Source of the DNA: Muribaculaceae bacterium | Lineage (GTDB): Bacteria; Bacteroidota; Bacteroidia; Bacteroidales; Muribaculaceae | Assembly: GCA_022509185.1 (NCBI GenBank) | Contig: JAFLTS010000011.1 | Location: 16,838 to 80,837, forward strand | DNA: 64,000 nucleotides | Direction of reading: 5' to 3' | Part shown: positions 35,292-45,700 of the stretch, piece after piece | Position numbering within the stretch: the first letter of the stretch is position 1 | How the letters are laid out: each line of letters opens with the position of its first letter | Made by a program: the position numbers and the translations under genes | The notes under the pieces: model-generated | What the model was told of the DNA's origin: nothing | Databases searched by the model: none | What the model saw: the letters and a program-made list of their open reading frames with translations, nothing else

Positions 35292-35305
35292 AATAATTAA
35301 ATTTG
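35274..35305 (+). promoter_or_regulatory. Predicted promoter of the TonB receptor gene
   Basis: TTTG (35274-35277), a 20-nt spacer, and TAAATTTG (35298-35305), an exact match to the Bacteroides primary-sigma consensus. The ATG follows 25 nt later. Confidence 0.7.
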
Positions 35306-35329
35306 CCCCATTATCAAACATCCATTAAT

Positions 35330-37228
35330 ATGAAAAAATTATTAGCAGGCTCTTTTCTTCTTTTAGCTACAGGATTTATTGGACAGGCTCAGTATCAAAG
35401 TCCTAATGATACCACTTCTTTACAAGAAGTTACTATAACTGCACCTGCAAAGACTAATGTGGCACTCACTCCTCTTGATGTGACAATAGTTACTTCCCAA
35501 GAAATTGAAGAGTCTACTGAAAGCTCTCTTCTTCCTGTAATTAGAAATCATGTGCCTTCTTTCTTTATGAGTGAAAGAGGTATGGAGGGATATGGAGTTT
35601 CAGGTGGTTCCGCCGGTACAGTTAATATACGTGGAGTTGGAGGTGGAAACAGTGTTTTGTTTATGATAGACGGAATGCCGACTTGGGCCGGTTTTTATGG
35701 TCATGCCAATCCTGACACATATTCTATTAATGGAGTGGAAAAAGTTGAAATAGTAAAAGGTCCTTCTTCTCTCCTTTATGGTTCGGGAGCTATGGGAGGT
35801 TCGGTAAATATTATAACCAAAAAACAATCTAAAGAAGGGTTTTCCGGAAGAGCAAGAGCTATGTTTGGCTCTTACTATACTTCTAAGTTTAATTTAATGA
35901 CAGGGTTCAAAAAAAATAAATTCTCTGCAGTAGTTGCCGGTCAGTTAGACCGCAGTAACAATAACAGGACTAATAGTGCCTTTTGGCTCGCGGATGAATA
36001 TATTCAGCTACAATATTCCTTTTCGAATCATTGGAATATTGGAACAACTGTTGATATGACTCAAAGTCATGCAAACAATCCGGGAACAATTCAAACTCCC
36101 CTCGAAAATATGTGGACTGAAATTTTCCGAGGTAATGCCGCAATTTATGCCAAAAACAGCTATAAGAATGTCAATGGTGGAGTTCAAGCCTATATAAATT
36201 GGGGGAATCATGATCTTGACGATGGAAATACTCCCGGAAAACCTGAAAACCATTATATCTTCCATCTGAGAGATTACAACATGGGTTTTTCTATTTTCGA
36301 GACCATAAATCCATGGATTAATAATGATCTTTCTGTAGGAATCGATTTCCAGCACTGGGGTGGTCATGTTTGGAACACCGAAAAGGAAAATGTTTTCGAT
36401 CCGAATGATGAAGGAAAAGCTTATAAAAGATCTGAAAGTAAATACAATGAAAATGAAGTGGCCGGGTATGTTATGATGCAACAGGGATTCATACGTAATC
36501 TATTATCTTTAAATGCTGGTATTAGATTGCAACACAATTCACAATATGGGAATATATGGGTACCTCAGGCAGGTTTTATAGTTCGACCTGCAAGCCAGTC
36601 AGAAATTAAGTTTTCATTTGGTAAAGGTTTCCGTTCACCTAATATCAGGGAACTTTATCTTTATGCACCTGCAAACCATAATCTAAAACCTGAATATTTG
36701 TTGAACTATGAATTGAGCTACCGTCAGACTGTTATAAACGGTAAACTTAATTTTGGAGCAGCAATATATTATATTGATGGTAAAAATATGATTCAGACGC
36801 AACAATTTGATGGTCGTCCTTTAAATGTAAATACCGGAAAATTCCAAAACAAGGGTTTTGAACTGGATGCTACATGGAATTTTCTTTCCAGATGGCAAAT
36901 TTACGCAGGATACGCTTATCTTCATTCCAGCAATTCCAATCTCCTTTATGCTCCAAAAAACAAACTTGATATTTCTTTAGCCTATAATCCTTCCAATTTT
37001 GAATTCTCTCTTGAAAATAACAATATTTGGAGTCTGAGAAACGGTAATCCCGATGGCACTGTCAGTTATTCTCTTTTGAATTTCCGTGGCGCTTACACTT
37101 GCCCAAAGAAAGTACCTGTAACTCTATTCGTTAAGGTTGATAATATTTTTGATAAAAAATATGAAGTGATTTATGGGTGTCCCATGCCGGGTATTACCGT
37201 AATGGGAGGAGTGGAATTCAAATTTTAA
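35330..37228 (+). CDS. TonB-dependent outer-membrane receptor, probably for nucleosides
   Basis: A 632-residue receptor from the ATG at 35330 (a TTG 27 nt upstream is less likely because the signal peptide starts at MKKLLAGSFLLLATG). The plug domain (about 30-160) contains NIRGVGGGNSVLFMIDG and VEKVEIVKGPSSLLYGSGAMGG; a 22-strand-type barrel follows, ending in an aromatic-rich strand (VMGGVEFKF). The carboxypeptidase-regulatory domain of SusC proteins is absent, so this is a small-ligand receptor. It lies 11 nt before a nucleoside-type permease, so nucleoside import across the outer membrane is inferred from context; a metal or cofactor ligand is the alternative. Confidence 0.85.
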   Translation: MKKLLAGSFLLLATGFIGQAQYQSPNDTTSLQEVTITAPAKTNVALTPLDVTIVTSQEIEESTESSLLPVIRNHVPSFFMSERGMEGYGVSGGSAGTVNIRGVGGGNSVLFMIDGMPTWAGFYGHANPDTYSINGVEKVEIVKGPSSLLYGSGAMGGSVNIITKKQSKEGFSGRARAMFGSYYTSKFNLMTGFKKNKFSAVVAGQLDRSNNNRTNSAFWLADEYIQLQYSFSNHWNIGTTVDMTQSHANNPGTIQTPLENMWTEIFRGNAAIYAKNSYKNVNGGVQAYINWGNHDLDDGNTPGKPENHYIFHLRDYNMGFSIFETINPWINNDLSVGIDFQHWGGHVWNTEKENVFDPNDEGKAYKRSESKYNENEVAGYVMMQQGFIRNLLSLNAGIRLQHNSQYGNIWVPQAGFIVRPASQSEIKFSFGKGFRSPNIRELYLYAPANHNLKPEYLLNYELSYRQTVINGKLNFGAAIYYIDGKNMIQTQQFDGRPLNVNTGKFQNKGFELDATWNFLSRWQIYAGYAYLHSSNSNLLYAPKNKLDISLAYNPSNFEFSLENNNIWSLRNGNPDGTVSYSLLNFRGAYTCPKKVPVTLFVKVDNIFDKKYEVIYGCPMPGITVMGGVEFKF

Positions 37229-37239
37229 TCAATAAAAAC

Positions 37240-38574
37240 ATGAGAGGTAGGCTTTCCCTATTATATTTTCTACAATTTTCAATATGGGGATGCTATCTTT
37301 CATGTTTTGGACAGCTGCTGGGGGCCGGGGGATTGGGTAATGATATCCAATGGTTTTATGCTGCCGTCGGCATTGTATCTCTTTTTACTCCGGCTCTGAT
37401 AGGTCATTTCGCCGATAGTTTCATACCTTCTGTCAGATTACTTGGAATCTGCCATGCTATCGCTGCTTGCCTGATGTTTCTTTGCTGGTGGTATTCCGAC
37501 ACTCACCGAATGTTTTCATTCTGGCCCTTATTTCTTCTTTATATTGGTTTTCTGGCCTTTTATATGCCTACAATGGCACTGTCCAACACTACTACTTTTG
37601 CTCTTTTGAAAAGAAAAGGAGTAAAGCCTGTTGATCAGTTCCCGATAATAAGAATTTGGGGAACTTTAGGTTTTGTGGCAGCTATGTGGTTTGTGAACTC
37701 TGCTTATATTTTTAACGGAACTTTTGGCTTTACACTTAATGATCTTGATCCGGCAGCCTCCAATAGATTCCAATATACTCCTATGCAACTTTTGGTCAGC
37801 TCAATACTTGGCATAATAACTGCTATATATACTGTAACTCTTCCCGTCCTTCCTGTTCCTAATCCGGGAAAAACCACCAATTTTTCGGAGATTTTCGGTT
37901 TTCGAGCCTTCAAATTGTTCCGCCTTCAGAATGTAAGAACATTTTTGATTTTTGCTGTTTTTGCAGGAGTTTGTCTGCAAATCTCCAATGGATATGCCAT
38001 TCCCTATTTAAACCATTTTATGGCTTTTCCTCAATTTATGGGATCTCTTGCTGCCGGAAATGCCACTATGCTATTTTCACTTTCTCAAATCTCTGAAGCT
38101 GCCTTCATACTTATTACGGGAGTCGCAATGAAAAAAACCGGATTCAAATGGGTTATCTTTTGTGCTCTGGCAGCCTGGTGTCTTCGTTTCCTATTTTTAG
38201 GAATTGGCAACCCCGGAGAGGGTTTAGGATGGTTGATTGTCTCCATGATAGTCTATGGAATTGCTTTCAATTTCTTCAATATTGCCGGACATATATACAT
38301 GGATCAAAACAGTGACCACACCACAAAAGGATTTGGACAAGGATTACTTATGTTGATGAGTAATGGAATTGGAGCCACATGTGGTATGATTGGAGCCGGA
38401 TATATAATTAACCATTTTTGTCATTGGGAGATGATAGATTCACCATCAGGTAATGGTATGATGAGGCTTTTTATGGGTGATTGGTTTATGCCTTGGATTA
38501 TTTTTTCAATTTATGCGATAGTATTGGGGTTGTTTTTCCTTTTGTTCTTTAAAACTCATCATAAGAAAGTTTAA
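37240..38574 (+). CDS. MFS nucleoside permease (NupG/XapB-like)
   Basis: A 444-residue permease with about twelve membrane helices of the nucleoside:H+ symporter family. FLQFSIWGCYLSCFGQLL and the segments NTTTFALLKRKGVKPVDQFPIIRIWGTLGF are characteristic of NupG. The longer frame that starts at 37177 lies inside the receptor gene; the ATG at 37240 leads into the first helix. With the preceding receptor it would form a two-membrane nucleoside uptake pair. Confidence 0.87.
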   Translation: MRGRLSLLYFLQFSIWGCYLSCFGQLLGAGGLGNDIQWFYAAVGIVSLFTPALIGHFADSFIPSVRLLGICHAIAACLMFLCWWYSDTHRMFSFWPLFLLYIGFLAFYMPTMALSNTTTFALLKRKGVKPVDQFPIIRIWGTLGFVAAMWFVNSAYIFNGTFGFTLNDLDPAASNRFQYTPMQLLVSSILGIITAIYTVTLPVLPVPNPGKTTNFSEIFGFRAFKLFRLQNVRTFLIFAVFAGVCLQISNGYAIPYLNHFMAFPQFMGSLAAGNATMLFSLSQISEAAFILITGVAMKKTGFKWVIFCALAAWCLRFLFLGIGNPGEGLGWLIVSMIVYGIAFNFFNIAGHIYMDQNSDHTTKGFGQGLLMLMSNGIGATCGMIGAGYIINHFCHWEMIDSPSGNGMMRLFMGDWFMPWIIFSIYAIVLGLFFLLFFKTHHKKV

Positions 38575-38711
38575 ATTTAAAGTTTTGTATTGCAAACGCT
38601 TACATTATAAAAATTAAACACAAGAGAAAGATTGGACTGTTAAAAATATATAACAGCATATATTTCGGATAATATTTTATAGAAATTTTTCTAATTTTGA
38701 GTAAACTAATA

Positions 38712-38749
38712 TTCATACATTGAGTCTAACCTTTATTATAATGTATGAA
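38712..38749. promoter_or_regulatory. Inverted repeat before the secreted-protein gene
   Basis: A 10-bp dyad TTCATACATT / AATGTATGAA with an 18-nt spacer, 55 nt before the next start codon. It may be a regulator site or a weak terminator of the permease gene. Confidence 0.35.
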
Positions 38750-38804
38750 AATTTTAATAACCTTATATCTAATACAACAATCAAACACATTAATTTAAGT
38801 CATT

Positions 38805-40391
38805 ATGAAGAAATTTCTTGCTTTAGGGCTGATCTCTATTTGTAGTGCCATGACATTTGCTCAAGATTATGTTGAGCCTGTGGTAATTCCTGATGCAACA
38901 GCTCGAAAAATTTCTCAAGATGGGAAATGGGTTGGCTGTCATGGAACCTCAATCGTAATATACAATGTAGAGACAAACAAAAGTGAAGTCTATGCAGAGT
39001 GTTCTTTAGGAAACGGAAATGCAATAGCATTAAGTGGATTGACTGTAGGTAGCCAGGAAGACTATGCAGCTTTAATGAAAGAAGGGAAGTTGATTTTACC
39101 TGAAATTTTTGTAGAGGCAGAATTTGCAGGCTTTAATGGAATTACATCGGATGGGTCCCGACTTGTTGGTTTTGTAAAAAATCCCGTTTTAATTGGAGAT
39201 GATGAAACAGATCCTTATGACGAGGGAATTATAGCATACGTGCCGGTTTATGCTGATATTGACCCGGATGGAAATATAGAATCATATGAGGTATTACCCT
39301 ATCCTGAAAAAGACTTTCTGGGAAACGTGCCTCAGGCTGTCAGAGGAATATGGATTTCAAATGATGGGAAAACTATTCTGGCCAGTATGACCGATTCAAA
39401 TGGAAGAATGGAAGATCCAATTGTATATACTCAATCAGAAAATGGAGATTGGGAATATACTACACCCACCAAAGAATTCTTTAATCCTGAAGGTATTGAT
39501 ATTCCGGAAAATCCTTGGAATAATTATCCTCCACAACCTAAGCTTACTGACTATATGAATGCCTTACAATACCAAGCATACATGAAAGCATGGGAGAATT
39601 ATTTCTTAAACGGAGGTCCGGAAGTAGATCCTTTACAGTATATGAATGAAGACAAAGCCGAGGAATACATAAAGGCTTATGAGGAATATGAAAATTATTT
39701 CACCGAACATTTAGAGGAATTTAATGCTTACGAAAAAGCATATAGAGAACTCCTTCAAACATCTATATATTTTGGTGATACTGCAATGGACCCGGAAGGC
39801 TCTTTCTTTGCTACAAACGGTCATTACTATGATGAAGAAGGAACAAACGCACCTTCAAGAGTTTTGATTTCTAATATAGAGACCGGTGAAAATAAATTTA
39901 TAGAGTCTAAATATTCAGGATTGAAGATTCATCAAATACTTTCTGATGGAACTATAATTGCTTATACAGGTTTATTTACCTATGATGTCTTGAAAGGCTA
40001 TATTTTACTTCCGGGAGAATCAGAATTTCAACCTTTCTCCAATTACCTCGCAACAGTTAATCCTAAGTATGCGGAATGGTTGGAAGATATGTTCCCCTAT
40101 GGAGAAGGGATTATTAATGCCAGTGAAAATATGGCAGTTATAGCTGGCGGACTCGACATTTTAGCAGTAGAAGATACACGTCTCTTCCCTGAATCAACTA
40201 TTATAACTTATATCCTTCCTGATGTTAATGGCTTAGCTGGAGTAGAGGCTATAGAAGAGTCTCCTGTAGACGGAGTTTATAAAGTATATAATCTGATGGG
40301 TGTCAAAGTTCTTGAAACAAAAGATAAATCAGAAATCAAAAATATAGGGAAAGGTATTTATATTGTAAATGGTAAGAAAATAGCCCTGTAA
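38805..40391 (+). CDS. Secreted protein with C-terminal sorting-type tail
   Basis: A 528-residue secreted protein with signal peptide (about 1-19). The first 200 residues look like a beta-propeller repeat (ISQDGKWVGC, ITSDGSRLVGF, ISNDGKTILASM: three similar strands), followed by a charged helical insert (about 250-315) rich in Tyr, Glu and Ala, then more propeller strands (FFATNGHYYDEE, HQILSDGTIIAYTG). The end carries YNLMGVKVLETK and GKGIYIVNGKKIAL, like the CotH protein at 32206-33645. No enzyme motif. I do not know its function. Confidence 0.8.
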   Translation: MKKFLALGLISICSAMTFAQDYVEPVVIPDATARKISQDGKWVGCHGTSIVIYNVETNKSEVYAECSLGNGNAIALSGLTVGSQEDYAALMKEGKLILPEIFVEAEFAGFNGITSDGSRLVGFVKNPVLIGDDETDPYDEGIIAYVPVYADIDPDGNIESYEVLPYPEKDFLGNVPQAVRGIWISNDGKTILASMTDSNGRMEDPIVYTQSENGDWEYTTPTKEFFNPEGIDIPENPWNNYPPQPKLTDYMNALQYQAYMKAWENYFLNGGPEVDPLQYMNEDKAEEYIKAYEEYENYFTEHLEEFNAYEKAYRELLQTSIYFGDTAMDPEGSFFATNGHYYDEEGTNAPSRVLISNIETGENKFIESKYSGLKIHQILSDGTIIAYTGLFTYDVLKGYILLPGESEFQPFSNYLATVNPKYAEWLEDMFPYGEGIINASENMAVIAGGLDILAVEDTRLFPESTIITYILPDVNGLAGVEAIEESPVDGVYKVYNLMGVKVLETKDKSEIKNIGKGIYIVNGKKIAL

Positions 40392-40410
40392 ATAAAAATA
40401 ACAAAAAATT

Positions 40411-40445
40411 CAGGAGTAGCGGCGTTCTGTCGCTACTCCTGTTTA
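40411..40445. terminator. Terminator between convergent genes
   Basis: A perfect 11-bp stem (CAGGAGTAGCG / CGCTACTCCTG) with a 9-nt loop and A-/T-rich flanks on both sides, suited to both strands. It follows the secreted-protein gene and precedes the end of pbpC. Confidence 0.85.
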
Positions 40446-40511
40446 TTTAACTTATATGAGTTGGCTTATTAGAGGGGAAATAAACCTATCTAATTTTATA
40501 AATTAAGTTTT

Positions 40512-42724
40512 TTATTTAATAATAATTTCAACCGATTTTTTATTTCCCAAATTATCAAATACACTGAGTTTGTGATAACCTGATGAAGGAAGTAATTTGA
40601 TTTGATGAATATCAGAGGTCATTCCTATAAAACTATTATCCATATGCCAGAATAATTCAGCTCTGGGGTTGTTATAAGCCACCTGACAAATTATCTCAGA
40701 AGTCTCTCCATCTGATTTCTTTGGTAAGTAAATCACAGCTCCATCAGAAGGATAATAAAATTAATACCATAGGCACTTTCCTGTAGATCCTCAGGTGGTT
40801 CTATATAATCCACTTGATTTTGTTTGTAATAGTATTTAGGAACTGGAGGTAAAATAAAATAAGAAATCATCTCAGACGGTTCCGATGCATTTCTGACTCT
40901 TCTTAAACCATCAAGAGATATAGGTAATTTCTTACAATATGGACAGTTTTTACTTTTAATTGCTTGTGAAGGTACTATCTGCATTTTTGTTTCATTGCAA
41001 TCTTTCCCGGCCAAATGACCTGAATACCTACAAACGTTCATTTCGCTACCTCCAGGTTTTTCAAACCATCCGGAATTTGGAAGTAGATTGAATATGTCAA
41101 ACATTACTGGCCCTGCAGTTCTTGCACCTGTCAACTCGGCCACCCCACTCCCATCGGAATTTCCAACCCATACTCCCACAACATATTTTGGAGTTATACC
41201 GATTGCCCAACCGTCTCTTGCACCATAACTAGTCCCTGTCTTCCAGGCAATGTTCTGTAGTGAACTAACACGAGAATAATCGAGTTGGTCAGGTCTGTTA
41301 ACCTCTCTCATGGCCTCAAACATGGAATAAATGGCTATCCTGTCATTCAAAGGGAAATCGGGGTTAAAACGAGCGAGATTACTGTAACAATTGACTATAT
41401 CTATCAAAGACACTTCTGCACCGCCCAAAATCAATGACAGCCCATACTGATCTGCATTTCGTGTCAACGTTGACAGGCCACATTTCTGAAGTAAAGAAGC
41501 GAATCGGGAAACTCCAAATTCTTTCAATAACCAGACATAGGGTATATTTAGAGAAAGTGCCAATGCATTTTTAGCATCAACGACTCCTGAATATTGACCA
41601 TCGAAATTTTTTGGTGAAAATCCTCCGAAATCAGTAGGGAAATCAGGGAGAACAGTATTTGGTAAAATAATTCCTTCTTGTAAGGAAGCACAATACAGCA
41701 ATGGTTTGAGAATACTGCCTGATGAACGTGGTGACCTTGCAATATCAACCCATTTACCGGATCTTTCTGAATCCATATCGGCATTCCCGCAATATACAAT
41801 GATATTCCCGGTTTGAACATCTGAAATCAAAACTGACAGGTCGTTAATGCCACTCAAAGAAAGTTCATTTCGCCAATATTTGGCAATCGCTTCCACTCTT
41901 CTTTGAAGTGAAAAATCTATTTGTGTCTCACATTTGTTTCCGTGTGATATTTTGTTAAAATATTCTACCAAATGAGGAGCGATTTGTGGCATCGAATAAG
42001 GTTGGCCAATCAAAGGTTCTTCTATAGACAATTCGTATTCATCTTCATCCAATTCTCCTTTCTCATATAGACGTTTCAACAATCTGTTTCTTTTTTTCAA
42101 AAGCTTATCACGATTTTTGGAAAGATGAACGGAGGAAGGGGCATTCTGCATCACCGCCAATGTACAAGCTTCAGCCCATGATATCTCATTACCGTCGTTT
42201 CCAAGATATTTCCACAATGCAGCATCAAGTCCAACAACATTACCTCCGAACGTTGCATGTGACATATACATTCTTAATATTTCTTCCTTGGAATAAGTCA
42301 GCTCCATTCGGGTAGCCATAAACATTTCAATCATTTTCTCAATGATATTTCGTTTACCTCTTCTATGCAGCCTTATGGTCTGCATCGTTATAGTGCTCCC
42401 TCCGCTTACTACTCTTCCTGTGGAAATATTTTGCAATAATGCTCTCCCCAGTCCCCTTATACTAATACCGAAATGAGAATAAAATCCACGATCCTCATAT
42501 TCTATCAAAGCCTTTTCAAATTTTTCAGGTATGGAATTACAAGGAGGAAAACGCCATTGTCCGTCATCCGCAATTCTTGCTCCCAATAATTCTCCGGTCT
42601 TTGCATTAACCACCGTGGAATAAGAGATGTCTTTGAAAAGATCTGACGGCAAACAAAATAACCATAGCAGAAGAACAATTCCTCCTATTATGGCAATTGC
42701 TATTTTCACTCTTTTTATTTGCAT
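40512..42724 (-). pseudogene. pbpC: Penicillin-binding protein 1C, frameshifted near its C terminus
   Basis: Bifunctional peptidoglycan synthase. The upstream frame (40733-42724) has an N-terminal membrane helix, a GT51 transglycosylase domain with Glu76 in EDRGFY and GGSTITMQT, and a transpeptidase domain with Ser337-Lys340 (SILK), SLN at 391-393 and KTGTS at 495-499. At about 40752-40760 the frame is lost: the sequence runs into INFIILLMEL and stop, while the next frame continues with PSDGAVIYLPKKSDG and the whole C-terminal BiPBP_C domain (40512-40736; AELFWHMDNSFIG). A one-base deletion explains both. The catalytic domains are intact, so a truncated enzyme may still work. Its start overlaps the alpha-2-macroglobulin stop (TAATG). 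Confidence 0.85.
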
Positions 42725-45700
42725 TATATTGAAACAGAAACTCTTTTATTTGAAGTTATGGCTCTACAATTCGGATTATACATATCCTCACAAATAGTTG
42801 AGGGTAACATATAATTTCCTTGATAAGCGGCCCTTAATTTCACATCAAATGTTTTGGATGAACCTCCTTTTATCGCAAAATAAAAATTTGATGAATTGTC
42901 TCTGATATCTATATAATCATCATATGCATCTGAATATCCATACAGACGTTCATTCCAGATCTCCCAACCCGAAGGTATAGCATAAGTCAAAGCCATATTT
43001 TGAACATCGTCTCCAAGATTTGTTACCGTTATCCTTGCCTTGAATTCAGTGTCTTGCTTGAGAGTGGTAATGGAAATCGGCTTACCTTCCAAGTCAACAT
43101 AACTTATATTCATCTTTAATCCTTTGGCATTTGCTTTTACAATCTGGGTAGCATCAGGAATGTATGAGTTAACAAGAGAAACCTCCAAAGTTCCTTTACC
43201 ATTGTTTTCTATTTTTACTTTCCCTGATTTTGAATCCAGGTTAAATTCTTTCAATGTTTTGAAATCTGCAATTCTCAAAGGAGACTTCCCGGTTTCATAT
43301 AATACTGCACAAGGTGAATCTTTTCCCATCACTTTACTTAGCTCATTCATAGCAATAGTTGCGAAAGCAATATCCTGGGTTACATAATTATTCCCTGTAC
43401 AATTAGAAGCTACTTTCCTCGCTATAGGCAAAGCCTTGTCTGTCATCCTACAAAGTGTGTAAGCTTCCAATTTTATTGCCATATCACGGGTTGGTGAATA
43501 GAACCAGTCACAAGATTTTATTTCCTCAGATCTCTCTGCCCTTTCTATAAGTTTTTCTGCAACATCCTTTCTTCCTGTCTCTGCGTATGCAGATGCAAGG
43601 CAATAAGCTGCTGTTCGTGACAGTTTCTTTGACTCCTTCAGCCTGTTCATAGCTGCTGTTACAGGAGAATTAGCGTATGTCAACGAATAAAGTCTGAAAG
43701 CCTGAATCAAATCTGTGTCGGAAGAATATCTGTAATTTCTCGAAGAATTTTCCTGATATTTTTTCCACTTTTCAAAACAAGACTTGTCAATCCTGAATCC
43801 CTGTCTGTCTGCCTCTGTCAATACAATCCCTGCCATTGTTGTAACCCAATTGTTAACATCTCCGTATCCTGGCCAATATACAAAACCTCCATTTTCAGTT
43901 TGTCTTGTTTGTATTGCCTTAATAATTCTCGGCAATTCTTTTTCACATTGTTGCCTTTGAGTTTCATTAAGGAATTCTCTACCGAATAACATGAATATTG
44001 CCTTCGAGGATAATTGCTCTGTACAAAGATGGGGATAGGATTCCATGAATATATTGATTGCTGAGAAATTCAAAGTCGGCATCGTCGCTAACTGTAATGA
44101 AACTATACCGTTAGAATTAGGATGCCAGAATAATTCTTCTGATTTACCGGCAAACAAAACTTTTTCTTGAGTATCTATAACTCTTGGCATAAGATGGGAA
44201 ACTGCAATGAAAGTTGTGTCACTAATTTCGTGACCATTTCCTATTGCTTTGACAATTATTCTTGCTTTACCTTCTTTAGATTTATCGCATATCAGTTTGA
44301 AGTTAACCAACTGCTCACCGGTTTCTTTGAAGTTTATATTCTGACTGCTTTTACCCGATACTTTTACGGGCCCTTCAGTCTGAATATTTAAAGTAACATT
44401 TCTCATATCCTTATCCATTGCGAATACATTTACAGGCATCACGACTGTATCGCAATTTGCCAATGTCCTCGGCAATGACGATAAAAGCATCAACGGAGAC
44501 GTCACCTTAACTGTCTTGTCAGAATTCCCGTAACTCCCCTCGTGTCCGGCTATAACCATCACCCTGACTGACCCAACATAATTTGGAAGTGTGATTTTAT
44601 GTATCTTGACTCCTGCCATATTTGTGAAAGGGCCCAAGAACATCACGGCAGGATTGAATCTTTTCTCCTTACCGGCTGCCCTTCTTAAGGCTGCATCACC
44701 TCCAACGCTTAATATTGACCTGAAATTGCTCACGAAAGCCCCTATCACATCGTCAAACATATCAAAGGTCTTCACTCCCAATGCTTCCCTTTGATTGAAA
44801 GCCACACATGGTCTCGGTGTCTTGAAATTGGTAATATCAAGCAAGCCTTCATCCACAATAGCCAATGTATAGGTCATAGGTTTATTGTCTTTTTCCTTTA
44901 TCTTCACTGTGAATTGTTCTTGTGGGTGCAGTTCTTCAGGCATCTCAATAACTGGGTGTAGAATTGAATTTGGATCAACTACGGTTAGGGGTTCCACTCC
45001 GAATAATCTTATCGGTGTGTCAAAATCCGTTTCCTTATGTGGACGCAGCATTGTGGCTGTAATATAGAAATTAGGAGCCATCGATTTCTCTATCTTCAAA
45101 GGATATTTGGTCTCATTCTTTCCGGAAAGAGATACCCATAGTTTCTTGATAACCTTAGACCCATTCTCAATTGAAAGAAGCACTCTCCCTCCTTCACATT
45201 TCGGAAGATAAACATTAGCTGTCTCTCCAACATTATATTGTTTTTTATCACAGGTGAATGTAAGTTCAGTACTACCCGAAGCATTCCCTTTTTCACTTCT
45301 TCCCCTCCACTCAGGCCAATCAACCATAAATACTCCTCCGGTGGCATGTCCTCCCTTGGGATCCCTTACTATAACAAGATATTTGCCCCAATCCGGATAT
45401 TCTACCTTAAAAGGAACAGATGCATACCCGTTGTTGGCAGTGATTAATCCTTTAGAAATAACATCTGCTGACGTGCTCTGAACGTATCGGTTGAGATCCT
45501 TGGCATTCCCTTCATACCACCAGTTCCAATCCAGTTTGTAAATTTTGTATTCAAGTTCCCTTGTCTTCATCCTTGCCCCAACTTGATTTACCACCATTAC
45601 CGGGAAATGAATATCTTTGTCAGTTTCATAGTTTTTATTTTTCAAAGCGATGCCGACATAAACTCCAAAAGGAGAAAACGGCACCGTCTTGCTTACGATA

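Noticed and set aside
36008..36481. 157-codon frame opposite the TonB receptor
   Set aside because: Shadow of the receptor coding sequence; the receptor frame has clear family motifs.
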